A stretch of 64,000 nt of DNA from Dama dama (GCF_033118175.1 NC_083692.1:93428501-93492500); one strand, 5' to 3'. Positions 22,983 to 33,259 are shown, numbered from the stretch's first letter. Numbers and translations: made by a program. Notes: a model not told the origin generated them from the sequence alone.

Positions 22983-24421
22983 AATGTCTTTCTTTAGAGA
23001 TTCAGGAGGAACAGGAAAAGGCGAACAATTAAAAGTTGTCCTCTTTGGGGATCCTAAGCAAAAAAATCAGAGGACTGTTCTATCTTTAATCAAGAGCAAA
23101 AAAACAGACCTATAGTTTCCCGTAATGTGGGCACGGTCTGAATGCACTAATTACTATCAAATAGTATCTCTGCTAACATACTCAACTGACCTCAAAGTTG
23201 TGAATGAATGAAAAACACTTTTAAGTTGCCGTGGAGGGGGAAAAAAACAGAAGAAGAAGACATCTTCCAAACCTTACTGTCCAGCCCCACCCACCCCTAC
23301 AAGGATTACAGTCCAGAAAGGCCAGGGCTGAGACCTTCCTTATTACACAGACAGGTTATCCAGCTCACTCAGCCTTCCCCGCGGCTCCAGAGAGCACCAC
23401 CTACCCCTAGGAATCTCTGGGGAGTTGACGTCACTTAATCCCTAGTCAGTGGAGATTTGGGACTTTATCATCTAAATCACATTTGTTTCCCAGAAGGGAG
23501 AAAAGCAATCTTAAAGCCATACTGAAACAGATCCTATACAGTAAACACAAACCTGGACAGAAATCAATGCCAGGGTTTGTATGCGGTGCTTGTATGTGCT
23601 CAAAATCAAACACACACAAGGAATACTGTAAATAAAGAGTTCAGTAACATGCTCATGTGTTTTTACTTACTTGACAAAAACCTGCCAGCCCTGTGGAAAG
23701 GGTAATCTGTGTATTAGGAATGCTTTTCCACCCTTGCACTGCAGCACCAGGGCATCTGAAGTTGTATCAGGAGTGCCTGGAGGGCTTGTGGAAAACAACT
23801 TAGAAGGTCTGGGTGGGGAAGGGACTTCAGCTTTCCAGCAGGTTCTCAGGGGATGCTCTGCGGCCACTGCAGGAAAACCCACTGTGCTGACTGCAGAAAC
23901 AGGAGTCAGTGCCTCTGGGCACCTTGGAAAGAAGGGCCATGCACAGCTCAGGACTGTAAGATCAGGTGGGAGGTCCAGGGAGAGCGGGGTCAAATGGGAG
24001 GGCCTGCTAATGAACTGGAGACACGGCATTTGCCACTTTTAACCAAGCTGAGATGTTCATCTTGTGGATGCCCTAAATCTCCAGTGAAATTTGATAAGAA
24101 AAATTATCATTAAGTCATGGGAGTATGAGTTGTATGAACTGGGGAAAGGTGGAAGAAGCCCCACCCCCTAGATAATCTGGTTGTCAAGGTCCTTGCCTGG
24201 CTATAACTACATTCTCTCTTTAAAAAAAAAAAAAAAAAAACCTGTTTTCAGAGAATTCCGAGAATTTGCCTTCTGAAATGGTTTAGAGTGAGCTGTCTAC
24301 TCGGCTGGAATCTCTTGGGCACCAGCGAGGCTCCAGATCTACCTCTCTTCGGGTTCGTTGGATGCCATCAGCTCCAGAGCCATCATCAGGATTTACACCC
24401 AGCCTATCCTAAGTTAGCTGT
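22983..24421. other. Unassigned stretch with poly(A)
   Basis: No recognised element except a 19-base A run at 24222-24240. Open frames at 23667-24042 on both strands overlap each other and lack splice-site context. Confidence 0.35.
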
Positions 24422-24426
24422 TGTCC

Positions 24427-24640
24427 CTGGGGGCTCAGAAGTTAAGGCGTCTGCCTCCAATTCGGGAGACCCAGGTTCGGGTTCGATCCCTGGGTCGGGA
24501 AGATCCCCTGGAGAAGGAAATGGCGACCCACTCCAGTATTTTTGCCTGGAGAATCCCATGGACGGAGGAGCCTGGTAGGCTATGGTCCACGGGGTCGCAA
24601 AGAGTTGGACACGACTGAGCGACTTCACTATCACTATCCT
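24427..24640 (+). repeat. Bov-tA SINE, full length
   Basis: The tRNA-derived head has a B box (GGTTCGATCCC). The body reads GGAAGATCCCCTGGAGAAGGAAATGGCGACCCACTCCAGTATT and the tail GGGGTCGCAAAGAGTTGGACACGACTGAGCGACTTCAC. Many CpGs survive, which suggests a young copy. Confidence 0.95.
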
Positions 24641-24721
24641 CAGTGAAACTATATGACAAACCTGACCAATGAAAATAGAAGCGTGACGAAGAGGCCTCTC
24701 TGAGCAATGAGAGAGAGGGCA

Positions 24722-24757
24722 CCCCCCCCCCAACACAAACACACACACACACACCCC
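24722..24757. repeat. (C)n and (CA)n low-complexity tract
   Basis: Nine to ten C residues lead into about eight CA units and a C-rich end. Long shadow reading frames on both strands come from this tract. Confidence 0.9.
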
Positions 24758-25348
24758 CAAACTTCACCCACCCTCTTGCTGCTCCAGACCCTGTGCATTC
24801 CAACCACACCCACCTTCACACCACCCCCCACTTCACCAGGTCACCTGCCCATAAAATCTAATGAAAAGTTTTTTTTTAAAAAAAAAGGCCTCTCAAAGAA
24901 CAAAAAGATTCTTCAGGGAGAGACTAGGTTAAGCTGCTCTCCTCAAGACAGCACTAACAGTCTTTGTTGCCTACAAATAAAGGATTCCATGGTAAATTCC
25001 CCTCTGGCTACCCCTCCCTCCACAGGACCTATCCACACCACCTAAACACCAACCCCACCAAACAGACACACTGGAATGCCTTTCCATGTTCCTGCAGACC
25101 ACCCTCAAGGCTGTGGTCACACCCTTCATGAGGCATCCCATTTCCCCTTCCAAATCCCTCACTTGTGTCTTCACTTCCATGGAATTTGGGAGTACACCAA
25201 TAAAAGTATAGGCATTATTCTTCAACTCCCAGACTCTTATGAAGTGTAAAGCTGTAACCATTTTGCTTCATCCCCAATGTGTGGTACGTGCCAGGTACTC
25301 AATTATTGAAATCACCGCTATTTATTTATTTTAGCACTATGTGCCAGG

Positions 25349-25693
25349 GCTGCACACTCTTGAGAGTCCCTTGGACTGCAAGGAGAGCCAACCAGTCCAT
25401 CCTAAAGGAGATCAGTCCTGGGTGTTCATTGGAAGGACTGATGCTGAAGCTGAAACTCCAGTACTTTGGCCACCTGATGAGAAGAGTTGACTCATTGGAA
25501 AAGACCCTGATGCTGGGAAAGACTGAAGGTGGGAGGAGAAGGGGACGACAGAGGATGAGATGGTTGGATGGCATCACCGACTCAGTGGACATGAGTTTGA
25601 GCAAGTTTTGGGAGTTGGTGATGGACAGGGAAGCCTGGCGTGCTGCAGTCCATGGGGTCGCAAAGAGTCCGACGCGACTGAACTGAACTGAAC
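25349..25693 (+). mobile_element. BovB 3' end inserted in a MIR
   Basis: Begins CTGCACACTCTTGAGAGTCCCTTGGACTGCAAGG and ends in the (CTGAA)n tail AACTGAACTGAACTG. A seven-base match TGCCAGG lies at 25342-25348 and 25694-25700. Reverse MIR sequence is found on both sides (about 25330-25348 and 25735-25835). The open frame to 25686 is the C-terminal part of the BovB ORF. Confidence 0.88.
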
Positions 25694-25700
25694 TGCCAGG

Positions 25701-25835
25701 AACCACGTTGGCCACCGTCACAGGAATGTAAAACATCGTCCTTCAAGGTGTAGGAGAAAACCCCAAGGCTATTCAGGCAGTTAAGGGCCAAGTCAGGATT
25801 TAAACTCACATCTACTCAATACCAAACCTTGTGCC
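25701..25835 (-). repeat. MIR, right half, split by BovB
   Basis: GGAGAAAACCCCAAGGCTATTCAGGCAGTTAAGGGCCAAGTCAGGATTTAAACTC is the reverse MIR 5' half. Its partner CACTATGTGCCAGG is at the left BovB junction. Confidence 0.65.
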
Positions 25836-25984
25836 ACTTCGCTGACATTGTTCTGCCTTTTAAGAGAGAAAAACAAAATGGAATGGTAAAGTGAAAAAGC
25901 ACCAGCTCATTGGTCAGTCAACCCCCTACAAACTTCTGTCTGATGTCTCATCAACCCTAGGCTTTAATGCATGGCCAGTACGTG

Positions 25985-26125
25985 TAATATCCCCTGGAGA
26001 AGGGCATGGCAACCCACTCCAGTATTCTTGCCTGGAGAATTCCACGGACAGAGGAGCCTGGCGGGCTACAGTCCATGGGGCTGCAAAGAGTTGGACATGA
26101 CTGAGTGACTAACACAGAACATGTA
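25985..26125 (+). repeat. Bov-tA SINE, 5'-truncated
   Basis: Starts within the body (ATCCCCTGGAGAAGGGCATGGCAACCC) and ends GAGTTGGACATGACTGAGTGACTAACAC; the tRNA head is absent. Confidence 0.92.
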
Positions 26126-27928
26126 ATAAAGTGTGTTTTACAAATTATCCTATTTGGAATCATCGGAGCATACCATTATATTACGGAAAAGCCTTTCTTC
26201 CATTTCAGAGCCTCACAATGAGATGGGATGTCTCTACATATACATAAAATGGTTGGATGGAGCCAGGATATACTCTATAAAAAGCCCATGTATTCTTTGA
26301 AGCTTTTCCTTGGAGGGATAAAAAAGTAAAATAAACTAGAGAGAATCCTGTCCACCTACTTTTAAAAGAGCACACTATCCAAATGGCAACAGGTTTCTGC
26401 AGTTTGATAAAATCAGGACAAACACCTGAAACAGACAGAAGGGAAGGACACCTCCTTTGATGAGTCAGAGAAGGCAAACTGGCAACAGCTGGTGAGAAAG
26501 GCTGACGGGTCTGGCAGCATCAGCTTCCAACCCCGCCTCCCCCAGCCCCTGTCACCGGTTAGCCGTGCAGTTTTGAGACAGTGTCACGGGCTTCAGCTTA
26601 GGGAAAACCACTGGTCCTCTCAGAGGTAATAACAAGGAAATGGTAACAATGGCACATGAAACACACAATACTTGGTAACTTCACCAACTTCAATTCCACA
26701 CCACATGCTGAAGTGCCTACCCTGGAGGGCTTACCTGACTCAGCTCAGAAGTGGGATGGCCTTTCTTTCTCTTTTGGGTGCCATGTAGACTTGGTAGGCA
26801 CTAGATCTGGTGGTATACTAGCCTTGTAAAGAAAATGAGCTGTTGAAAAGCTTATACCGTGGGAAGGTGAGGGGCAAAAGCAAACTAACGGCTCCCTCAA
26901 GAAAAAACGGGTTCTAACACCTGAAACAACGCTAAGTTCTCCAACAAACTGGGTATTATGAGCTTAAATGCTCCCAAACAAGTCATTTGGGCTGAGGACA
27001 TATGTGATTAAAGTTAAAAGCATACGAAAAGAACACTTTAGCTGGTGACCTGAAAGCACCTTTTGAAAAGCTTAACCACAACATCAGTGCATGTAGGAGG
27101 AACTTGATTTTTTGTCTATTACAGACTGCATCTCAGGGCAACACTGCATACACCCCTCCTCCATCTTCAAAGAAAAACACAGACTGTTAGAACCAAGCAG
27201 CCCTAAACACAGGTGTATTCAATCCTGTTTTACACACCTGAGATTAACAGTTCAGAACTTAACTTTCTAGCACTGGGAAAGCAATAAGAGGCTGAGTGCT
27301 AACCACCGAAACACACCAGTCACCAGGTGATTTGGAAATCTCATTATGCAGACAAGAGCATCAAACACTAAAAGTACCAGCCAGAACCTTCCCCTGCAAC
27401 ACACACACAAACACACCCATGCTGGGCTTATGTTACACTTCTTTAACAGAAGCAAAGAGTGAAACACTGATCATTTACAACATTTCTCGCGATTTTGCAG
27501 AGGGTAGAAAACCACAGTTCCTGGCACAGACACATTAATTACTGACCCACAGGAGGCACTTAAATTTTGACTGGATCATCAGTGATGAGCAAAATCATTG
27601 TTACTCACAAGGCCCCTCTTTGCTATCTCTGGTCTTTTAAACTGTCAAATAACTGGAAGAAAACTTTTGGCAGATCATGGTGGCAGCGTGTTCAGCAAAT
27701 ACATCATAGTTTGTTACGAGAGCATGGAAGTTATTTGCAAATCATTACCTAAGCATAAGTTCCACTTAAATTTAATTTTGACTGTAGAAAGACTCTCTGG
27801 CTGTAATATAATGCTCTCCTCACGTCTGAATTAGTATAGTGGCTTCGCCTTTCCCCTGTTTCCACATCACCTCTGCAGAATTGCGTTAGGGAGCTAATAC
27901 TCCAGCTTTGTTCTGTAGTAATGTCTTA
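26126..27928. other. Unassigned single-copy stretch
   Basis: No known repeat family is evident over 1.8 kb. A short (CA)-rich tract lies at about 27398-27418. Confidence 0.35.
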
Positions 27929-28140
27929 AAGGGCTTTCCTGGTAGTTCTGTGGTAAAGAATCCTCCTGCCAATGTAGGAAACTCAGCTTCTATCCCTGAG
28001 TCAAGAAGATTCCCTAGAGAAGGAAAAGGCAACCCACTTCAGTATTTCTCCCTGGGAAATCCCATGGACAGAGGAGCCTGGTGGGCTACATCCAAGGGGT
28101 TGCAAAAGAGCTGGACATGACTTAGCAACTAAACAACATC
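27929..28140 (+). repeat. Bov-tA SINE, diverged
   Basis: GGCTTTCCTGGTAGTTCTGTGGTAAAGAATCCTCC head, degraded B box and a tail ending GAGCTGGACATGACTTAGCAACTAAACAAC. Most CpGs have decayed. Confidence 0.92.
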
Positions 28141-28999
28141 TCAAAAAATAACTTCACAGGTTGCCAAAGGAAGTGGTCAATGTGGAGGCAGCAAGGATCA
28201 AATAGAAGTCTATTTAGTTTTAATTCAGTGCGCCAATGCGCAAATCAGGAAGACTTTAGCAATCTCGCATGTCAGAAATCTGAGAAGGGAACCTTGAAGA
28301 AGAACTCATTGAGAAATCCCTCAAGAACAACACACGATGTGGTATTTCACAGACCCTCAGCCTGGTAGAGAAGAGACACCATAACGGCCCTGAACTGAGT
28401 TAATTTACTTTGTACAAGAATTACTGAAATAAATGTCAATTCAAGGGGAGGAGAGATGGCAGAACATCAGCCCAGACCTAAAACAAATGTAACAGCTTAA
28501 TTCAAACTACCAAAAAGCTGTTTTTAAATATGTTTTACTAGGAATATGCAGCACTGGAATTGAAATTACTACAATATATATATAGGATGTATATATTGAG
28601 AATATATATATCCCAATAGGGAGTCTGCTTATCTTTAAATGTTGGGGATGAACCCTGCTTGGTATAGTTCGAGATTTCATTGAACCCATAACTCACCAAA
28701 CCCACAAAGAAAAAGCACTGCCCTATACTACAACATAGCAAATACAATCCTGCAGTCTCCTCTGGTCTTTCTGCATTGACAGAAGGCCTAGAAAGCCAGA
28801 AACCGTATATTCTAATACATTATGCCATCCCCTTTCGCATGGATAGTTGACATTAGATAGTATCTATTAACACTAAGGTGTATTCCACTAGACATCATTT
28901 TTAAAATAAGCCATGAACATCCTCACACATAGAAGAATTTAGATCTTGCATCATTTTATATAAATGATGCTATGACTAAAAATATTTGTGAGGACAGAC
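28141..28999. other. Unassigned AT-rich stretch
   Basis: Includes TATATA tracts near 28574-28608; otherwise no recognised element. Confidence 0.3.
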
Positions 29000-29250
29000 A
29001 GAACAGACGTATGGTTGCCAAGGGGAAGGGAGGGTGGGGGAGGAATGGAATGAGAGTTGAGGATTAGCAGATGCAAATTATCATGTATATATATGGATAA
29101 ACAACAAGGCTGCATAGCACAGGGAACTATATTCAATATCCTGTGATAAGCCATAATGAAAAGGAATACAAAAAAGAATGTACGTATATAACTAAATCAC
29201 TTTGCTAAACAGCAGAAATTAACATAGTAAATCAACTGTATTTAATAAAT
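29000..29250 (+). repeat. L1 3' untranslated end
   Basis: GATTAGCAGATGCAAATTATCATG, GCACAGGGAACTATATTCAATATCCTGTGATAAGCCATAATG and CACTTTGCTAAACAGCAGAAATTAACATAGTAAATCAACTG form the L1 3' end common in cetartiodactyls. It runs into a (TA)n/(CA)n tract at 29247-29275. Confidence 0.85.
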
Positions 29251-29275
29251 ATATATATATATATACACACACATA
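29247..29275. repeat. (TA)n(CA)n microsatellite
   Basis: Arises at the 3' tail of the adjacent L1 end. Confidence 0.85.
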
Positions 29276-29642
29276 CATTTGTGAAGTCATTTTTCCATTT
29301 GTTTGTCCACTAGGAAAACTATCTCATTGCTTTGTGATTGCCCATCCCCCAGTTTGAACAATTACTTCCTTCAGTCTGCATCTGATGAGGGGAGAACCCA
29401 AAAGTACAGCCCCAAATAGTATTTGACCAGCACTAGTATTGCTGGATTAAGTACATGGACTATCCTGAATGAAGGAACATAGCAACACAATAAATTCTCT
29501 TTTAGTTACACCTTGCGTGTCAAAAGCATTCAGGCTCTGTTCTGTAAGTGGTATTTGTCCTCACACAGAATAGAAAAGCCTGTTTGCTTTTCTAACTTCT
29601 CCATGAAAGAGGACATCTGAAATATATGATGTGTATGATACA

Positions 29643-29850
29643 AACCTTCCCCAGTGGCAGGCATCCGCCTGCCAATGCAGGAGACACAAAAGACTGGGGT
29701 TTGATCCCTGGGTCAGGAAGATCCCCTGGAGGAGGAAATGGCAATCCACTTGGGTATTCTTGACTGGAGAATCCCATGGACAGAGCAGCCTGCCGGGTTA
29801 CAGACCATGGGTTCGCAAAGAGTCGGACTCAACTGAACACATTATACACA
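29643..29850 (+). repeat. Bov-tA SINE
   Basis: Head CCTTCCCCAGTGGCAGGCATCCGCC, B box GGTTTGATCCCTGG, and a tail GGTTCGCAAAGAGTCGGACTCAACTGAACAC. Confidence 0.92.
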
Positions 29851-31279
29851 TACCACCTTTAGCTCTAGAACTACTTTGGAGGAGAAAGGTGGTAACAGCA
29901 AATGATCTTCTTTAACAAGACACTCAACTCAAACTAAAGTGCCATTTAGTTCAGGAGATCTCTCAATGTAGCTGTTGATCTGGGGTTTCATTTGGCTGAT
30001 GTTGTACCTTTTAAATGAAATAACGATTTTTAATGCAATAAAAAGAATCCATGAACATATATCATTTATGAATCTGGCATCAAAATCATAGAAGTGTTCA
30101 TTTTAAGGACACAATAGGCTATTGTGTTAAAGCCTTAAGAGTTCAGGGTGGTCATAAAGTCTGGAAATTGGCAACTATTTTCCATTTTTCACTATGTTAG
30201 GTGACCAAGGAATGCCTTCCTGGGGAGAAGGATTCCAAATAGATGGCACACCACTCATTACATCAAGCTCAAAAGTAAAGTTAGATGAGGATTTCCAAAG
30301 GAAGTGGCTACACAGAACGCTTTTCACGCTTGTGGGATCTCAACCTACTTGACAGCCATGTCTAGGAGCACTCTAAAACCACAGGTGCATTCAATGAAAA
30401 CCAAGCTCAATCACAGATGCTCATGCAGGGAAATGGGTGGAAATGCAGCATTGATGCATTGCGCTCTTGTAAGTTTGCCCAGCACACTCAACTAGCGAGG
30501 CACAACACATCGAACAGATCATGGTTTAAGACATGACATCAAAACCCCTTTTTCAATGCATACTCGCCTAGTTTCCACCCGTTGTGATCATCTTACAATC
30601 TGACACAATGAAGCTGCCAGACTCTCTAGGCGCTTGACATATCCAGGACTTTCACCAATCTGAGGACGCCTGACATCCCTCTGGATGAACACATCCCAGC
30701 TCAAGGAACTCTGCCCTCTGAGTGGTTTAGCAAAGCGCAAACTCAGGCTGCAAAGGGCAGGCCTGGGGTTAAGAGTTAAATGCATTTCCCTAGAGGACAG
30801 AGGCTGCAGCTGACTCCTCGCTGGCTGACACAGAAAAGGTCACCTGGGAAAACTTCTCATCTCTGATGTTCCCTTCGAAGGCCCACGAGGACAGATGGCA
30901 GGGTGAGCAGATTGACTACTCCCTTTTTATGAGGCAAGCCTGTGGCCCTCACAAGTCAGAACCACAAAACATAACCTTGCAGCAGGAATCACCACCTTAA
31001 CCCAAACCTGCTACCCTGCCACCAAGGCCAGCCCGGGCAAAAGATTAACCTGTGATCTGTGACCATGGGTTCAGTGACAGGGCCAACTTTGTTGAGAAAG
31101 AGGGAACGCGCCAACTTTCTGTTTGTTTTAAAGGAAATACTTCCTGGCACATGTTTGGTAAAGACTCTGAACTCTGCACATGAAGCCACGTGGTTGGATC
31201 TAATCTGGCTCTATCCACTTAACGATCGGCCAAAGCAACGTCCTGCTGAGGGTAGCCCCTGGCGGGTAATCGACAGGGT
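29851..31279. other. Single-copy intron sequence next to the CpG island
   Basis: I recognise no transposon in this 1.4 kb. CpG density rises from about 31.2 kb. Lack of insertions close to the promoter is typical, but no specific control element can be named. Confidence 0.4.
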
Positions 31280-31997
31280 CTCATTCAAGTCACGCGGCTC
31301 CAACCGGATCCCAAGGAGCCCAGCGCCGCGTCCTGTCGGCGCTGCAACCCTCCCGCGCGCCGCACAGTCCCCGCAGGGCCCAGGGGAGGCGGGGGACGGG
31401 AAGGAGCGGGGCGGTAGGAGGAACTGGACCGGAGGTGCCCCTTTCAGCTGCAGCAGGAAAGGACTCCCAGCTCCGGCGGCCCAGGTGAAGCTCGAGGGAG
31501 CGGCGTAGAAGGAGATGGCAGCCCTTCCAGGAACGCCGACGCTGCCATTAGCAGAATGCGCGGGTACACTGCTTACGGAGCCCACCTGTAGCCACAACAA
31601 GCAAACTTTCCTCCCCTTCTGAGTTGGAAGAATCGGGTCCCTAACGCCACCCCCTGGCCCGAGCCAGCAATACGGCTGGGAGCTCCGCGGGATCCTCACC
31701 TGATACCCCTAAACCCCCAACTCTGTGTTTCAGGGCGCAGACCCAGTTCTTGCCTCGCGCCACGGTGGGGTGTGCAGGGGGGAGGGACTGGGGTGTCAGC
31801 TGGGTATTATGAATTTGTGGGGAGAGCCGGAGGACGCCGCTCACGAGCCTTTGCAACTCCAACTCCCAACTTTGCCAGCCACCCAGCCGCTGCCCTCCTG
31901 TTCCTCTGCGGCGCGCACTCGGCTCCCCCGGCTTCTCCAAGCCCTCCTTGGAGGAGAAAGCCCCCCCAAAGTCAGCGGATTCCCGCGCGCCCGGCGG

Positions 31998-32003
31998 ACT
32001 TAC
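31998..32003 (-). other. Splice donor of IQGAP2 exon 1
   Basis: On the minus strand the coding sequence runs ...TATGGCT|GTAAGT, a full match to the mammalian donor consensus from +1 to +6. The intron starts at 32003 and runs to lower coordinates. Confidence 0.85.
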
Positions 32004-32049
32004 AGCCATAGCGAGGTCTCTGCAGGGACGGCTGGTCCTCGTGGGGCAT
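32004..32049 (-). CDS. IQGAP2: IQGAP2 exon 1, coding part (N-terminal 15 codons)
   Basis: IQGAP2 is a cytoplasmic scaffold that binds actin, calmodulin and GTP-loaded Cdc42/Rac1; despite a RasGAP-like domain it is not known as an active Ras GAP. Seen here: reading leftward, ATG at 32049-32047 opens MPHEDQPSLQRPRYG, then a single T and the donor GTAAGT at 32003-31998, so the next codon is split in phase 1. From memory, IQGAP2 starts MPHE..PSLQRPRYGS, so a Ser codon completed by exon 2 fits. Residues 5-6 (Asp-Gln) appear to differ from human. The start has A at -3, an in-frame TGA lies upstream at 32211-32209, and no minus-strand ATG occurs between it and about 32.75 kb. The exon stops before the calponin-homology domain; all known domains lie in exons outside the window. 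It is too short to show up as an open reading frame of normal length. Confidence 0.87.
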
Positions 32050-32300
32050 CCTGCGAAACTCTGGGGGCCCGCCCGGGGCGCGCCCCCCGCGGCTCCCCTC
32101 GCTGGCCAGGCTCGCCGCTCCGCGCCCCGCCGGCGCGCTTGTATCCGGCTTCTCGCTGTGCCCGCCTGGCCGCCGCGACAGGCGCCCAGCTCGCTCGGTG
32201 CGCCCTCGTCAGCGCCCGCAGCCGCCGCCGCGCGCTGACACCCGGGCAAAAGTGAACTCTCCTCCCTCGCTCGCTCTGGGCCGCCGCCGCCGCCGCCTCC
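32050..32300 (-). other. IQGAP2: IQGAP2 5' untranslated leader (right-hand edge approximate)
   Basis: This GC-rich leader precedes the start codon. It contains GGC runs and no ATG in any minus-strand frame. The transcription start cannot be read from sequence. I place the edge at about 250 bases because the GGC tract and the change toward a GC-box and E-box region lie there; the true start could be anywhere from about 32.2 to 32.5 kb. Confidence 0.55.
32281..32297 (-). repeat. (GGC)n trinucleotide run in the IQGAP2 leader
   Basis: There are nearly six uninterrupted CCG units on the plus strand, which is GGC in the transcript. A shorter CCG run lies at about 32220-32231. Short GGC tracts in 5' leaders can be length-polymorphic. 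Confidence 0.8.
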
Positions 32301-32414
32301 GGGGCAGGTCTCCTTTCTCCCTCCAGCCCTGCCCCGTTATCCACCGCGGTGGGAGCGCGCGCCGCGGCGCAGCGACCTCTACCGCCCGCGGGGCGCAGCG
32401 CCCGGGCGCCTGGA

Positions 32415-32423
32415 CCCGCCCCC
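32415..32423 (-). promoter_or_regulatory. GC box (Sp/KLF-type site)
   Basis: The minus strand reads GGGGGCGGG, a second Sp-type core between the first GC box and the GGC-rich leader. Confidence 0.5.
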
Positions 32424-32496
32424 GTCCGGCCCCCGGGCGCGGAGGAGGCGGCCGCGCGGCTCCTGGGCCGGGGTCCCCTGCAGCTGGGGCCCGCGG

Positions 32497-32507
32497 CCGC
32501 CCCGCCT
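32497..32507 (-). promoter_or_regulatory. GC box (Sp/KLF-type site)
   Basis: On the minus strand this reads AGGCGGGGCGG, a strong Sp1/KLF core about 450 bases upstream of the IQGAP2 start codon. Confidence 0.55.
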
Positions 32508-32514
32508 GCTTTTT

Positions 32515-32520
32515 CACGTG
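32515..32520. promoter_or_regulatory. Palindromic E-box CACGTG
   Basis: This perfect CACGTG (MYC/MAX, USF or CLOCK class) lies ten bases upstream of the GC box at 32497-32507, at the outer edge of the CpG island. Such pairs are common in CpG promoters; occupancy is not known. Confidence 0.45.
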
Positions 32521-32671
32521 TGGAGCCTTGAGAGGGTGGAAGTGAACCCCCGCGGAAAAGAGCAAGAAAAACCGCAGAAGATACAGCCAGCCCCAGCCGT
32601 CCGGGGTGTTGCTCAGTTACAGAGGGACAAACAGCGTGGTTCCTTTTCCTCTGGGGAGATTGCGCCTTGAC

Positions 32672-32699
32672 TTTTTTTGTTTTTTTTTTTTTTTTTTTT
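32672..32699. repeat. Poly(dA:dT) tract upstream of the promoter
   Basis: Seven T, one G, then twenty T on the plus strand (A on the IQGAP2 sense strand), about 620 bases upstream of the start codon and just outside the CpG island. Confidence 0.9.
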
Positions 32700-32960
32700 C
32701 GCTGCAAACGTTGTTTCTGTGACTCCTTTTCTATAAAATACAGGGTTCCCCTTTCATGACCAGAAACTGAGAGTGTGTGTCTGCTGGAGGGACAGGATAA
32801 ACACTCCCCGAGCAACCACTCAAAACACCATCCTGGGCTCACCTTCGGCCCGCTCCCCTCCCCCAAGTGCAGAACTATGGCCCAGCCCAGCTGGGGTCGA
32901 CACCACAAAAACCTTTTCCGGCTAAGCTTTTAAGGAAATTAAACTGCATGTGGCAGTTTT

Positions 32961-32966
<6 letters not shown>

Positions 32967-32992
<26 letters not shown>
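32967..32992. repeat. Second poly(dA:dT) tract
   Basis: About 26 consecutive T on the plus strand, 270 bases farther out. I see no SINE or LINE body attached to either end. Confidence 0.9.
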
Positions 32993-33259
32993 AATGCAGG
33001 CACCTGGAGCTGTTTTTCTTGTGTTTTTCTCTGTGTTTCAGAGTGATAAGATTTGGAGGCATGTGGGACTCTTCTATACTGGTGACCTCACGTGCTTGTC
33101 AAAAGTGGAATGTATGGGTGACCAGATGGCTGGTCAAATAAAACAACCCAGGTGGGGATATAAGAGATGATTTTATTGGAGAAAAGGTGGCATAGTGACA
33201 CTAAGCGTTTTTAAGTCTGTGAAGATCAGGGTGGCCAGCTGGTTTCCGACTCACTCGGG

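Larger units (their letters stand above)
1..32003 (-). other. IQGAP2: IQGAP2 intron 1, 5' portion
   Basis: Everything left of the exon 1 donor is inferred to be intron 1 of the minus-strand gene. I looked for the conserved start of exon 2, which should encode an acidic stretch followed by a conserved DERRRQN-type motif, and did not find it. The intron therefore continues beyond the window. The space is filled with transposon relics and unassigned single-copy sequence. Confidence 0.8.
31280..32570 (-). promoter_or_regulatory. IQGAP2: CpG island promoter of IQGAP2
   Basis: CpG dinucleotides become dense here and fall off sharply on both sides, in a window that is otherwise AT-rich and CpG-poor. 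The island covers the proximal promoter, the 5' leader, the start codon and about 700 bases of intron 1. I see no TATA box at a sensible distance. GC boxes, an E-box and CCG runs lie upstream of the start codon. This is the usual architecture of broadly expressed or dispersed-start mammalian promoters. Edges were judged by eye. Confidence 0.85.

Noticed and set aside
23667..24113. Overlapping plus and minus frames of about 120 codons, one with several Cys residues
   Set aside because: The Cys pattern does not fit a zinc-binding motif, and frames on both strands overlap; no exon boundaries.
1..32003. Search for IQGAP2 exon 2 or for F2RL2, which lies within an IQGAP2 intron in human
   Set aside because: No calponin-homology start motif and no seven-transmembrane receptor frame were found, so both must lie outside the window.
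31641..32255. Open frames of 176-202 codons on both strands in the CpG island
   Set aside because: They overlap each other and the leader and donor of the true exon, and are Ala/Arg/Gly/Pro-rich as expected from GC-rich non-coding DNA; the minus one does not begin with ATG.
32000..32908. 302-codon minus-strand open frame across the CpG island
   Set aside because: Its length comes from GC-rich composition and a lysine run encoded by the poly(T) tract. It overlaps the IQGAP2 start in another frame, runs into the intron donor, and has no family resemblance.
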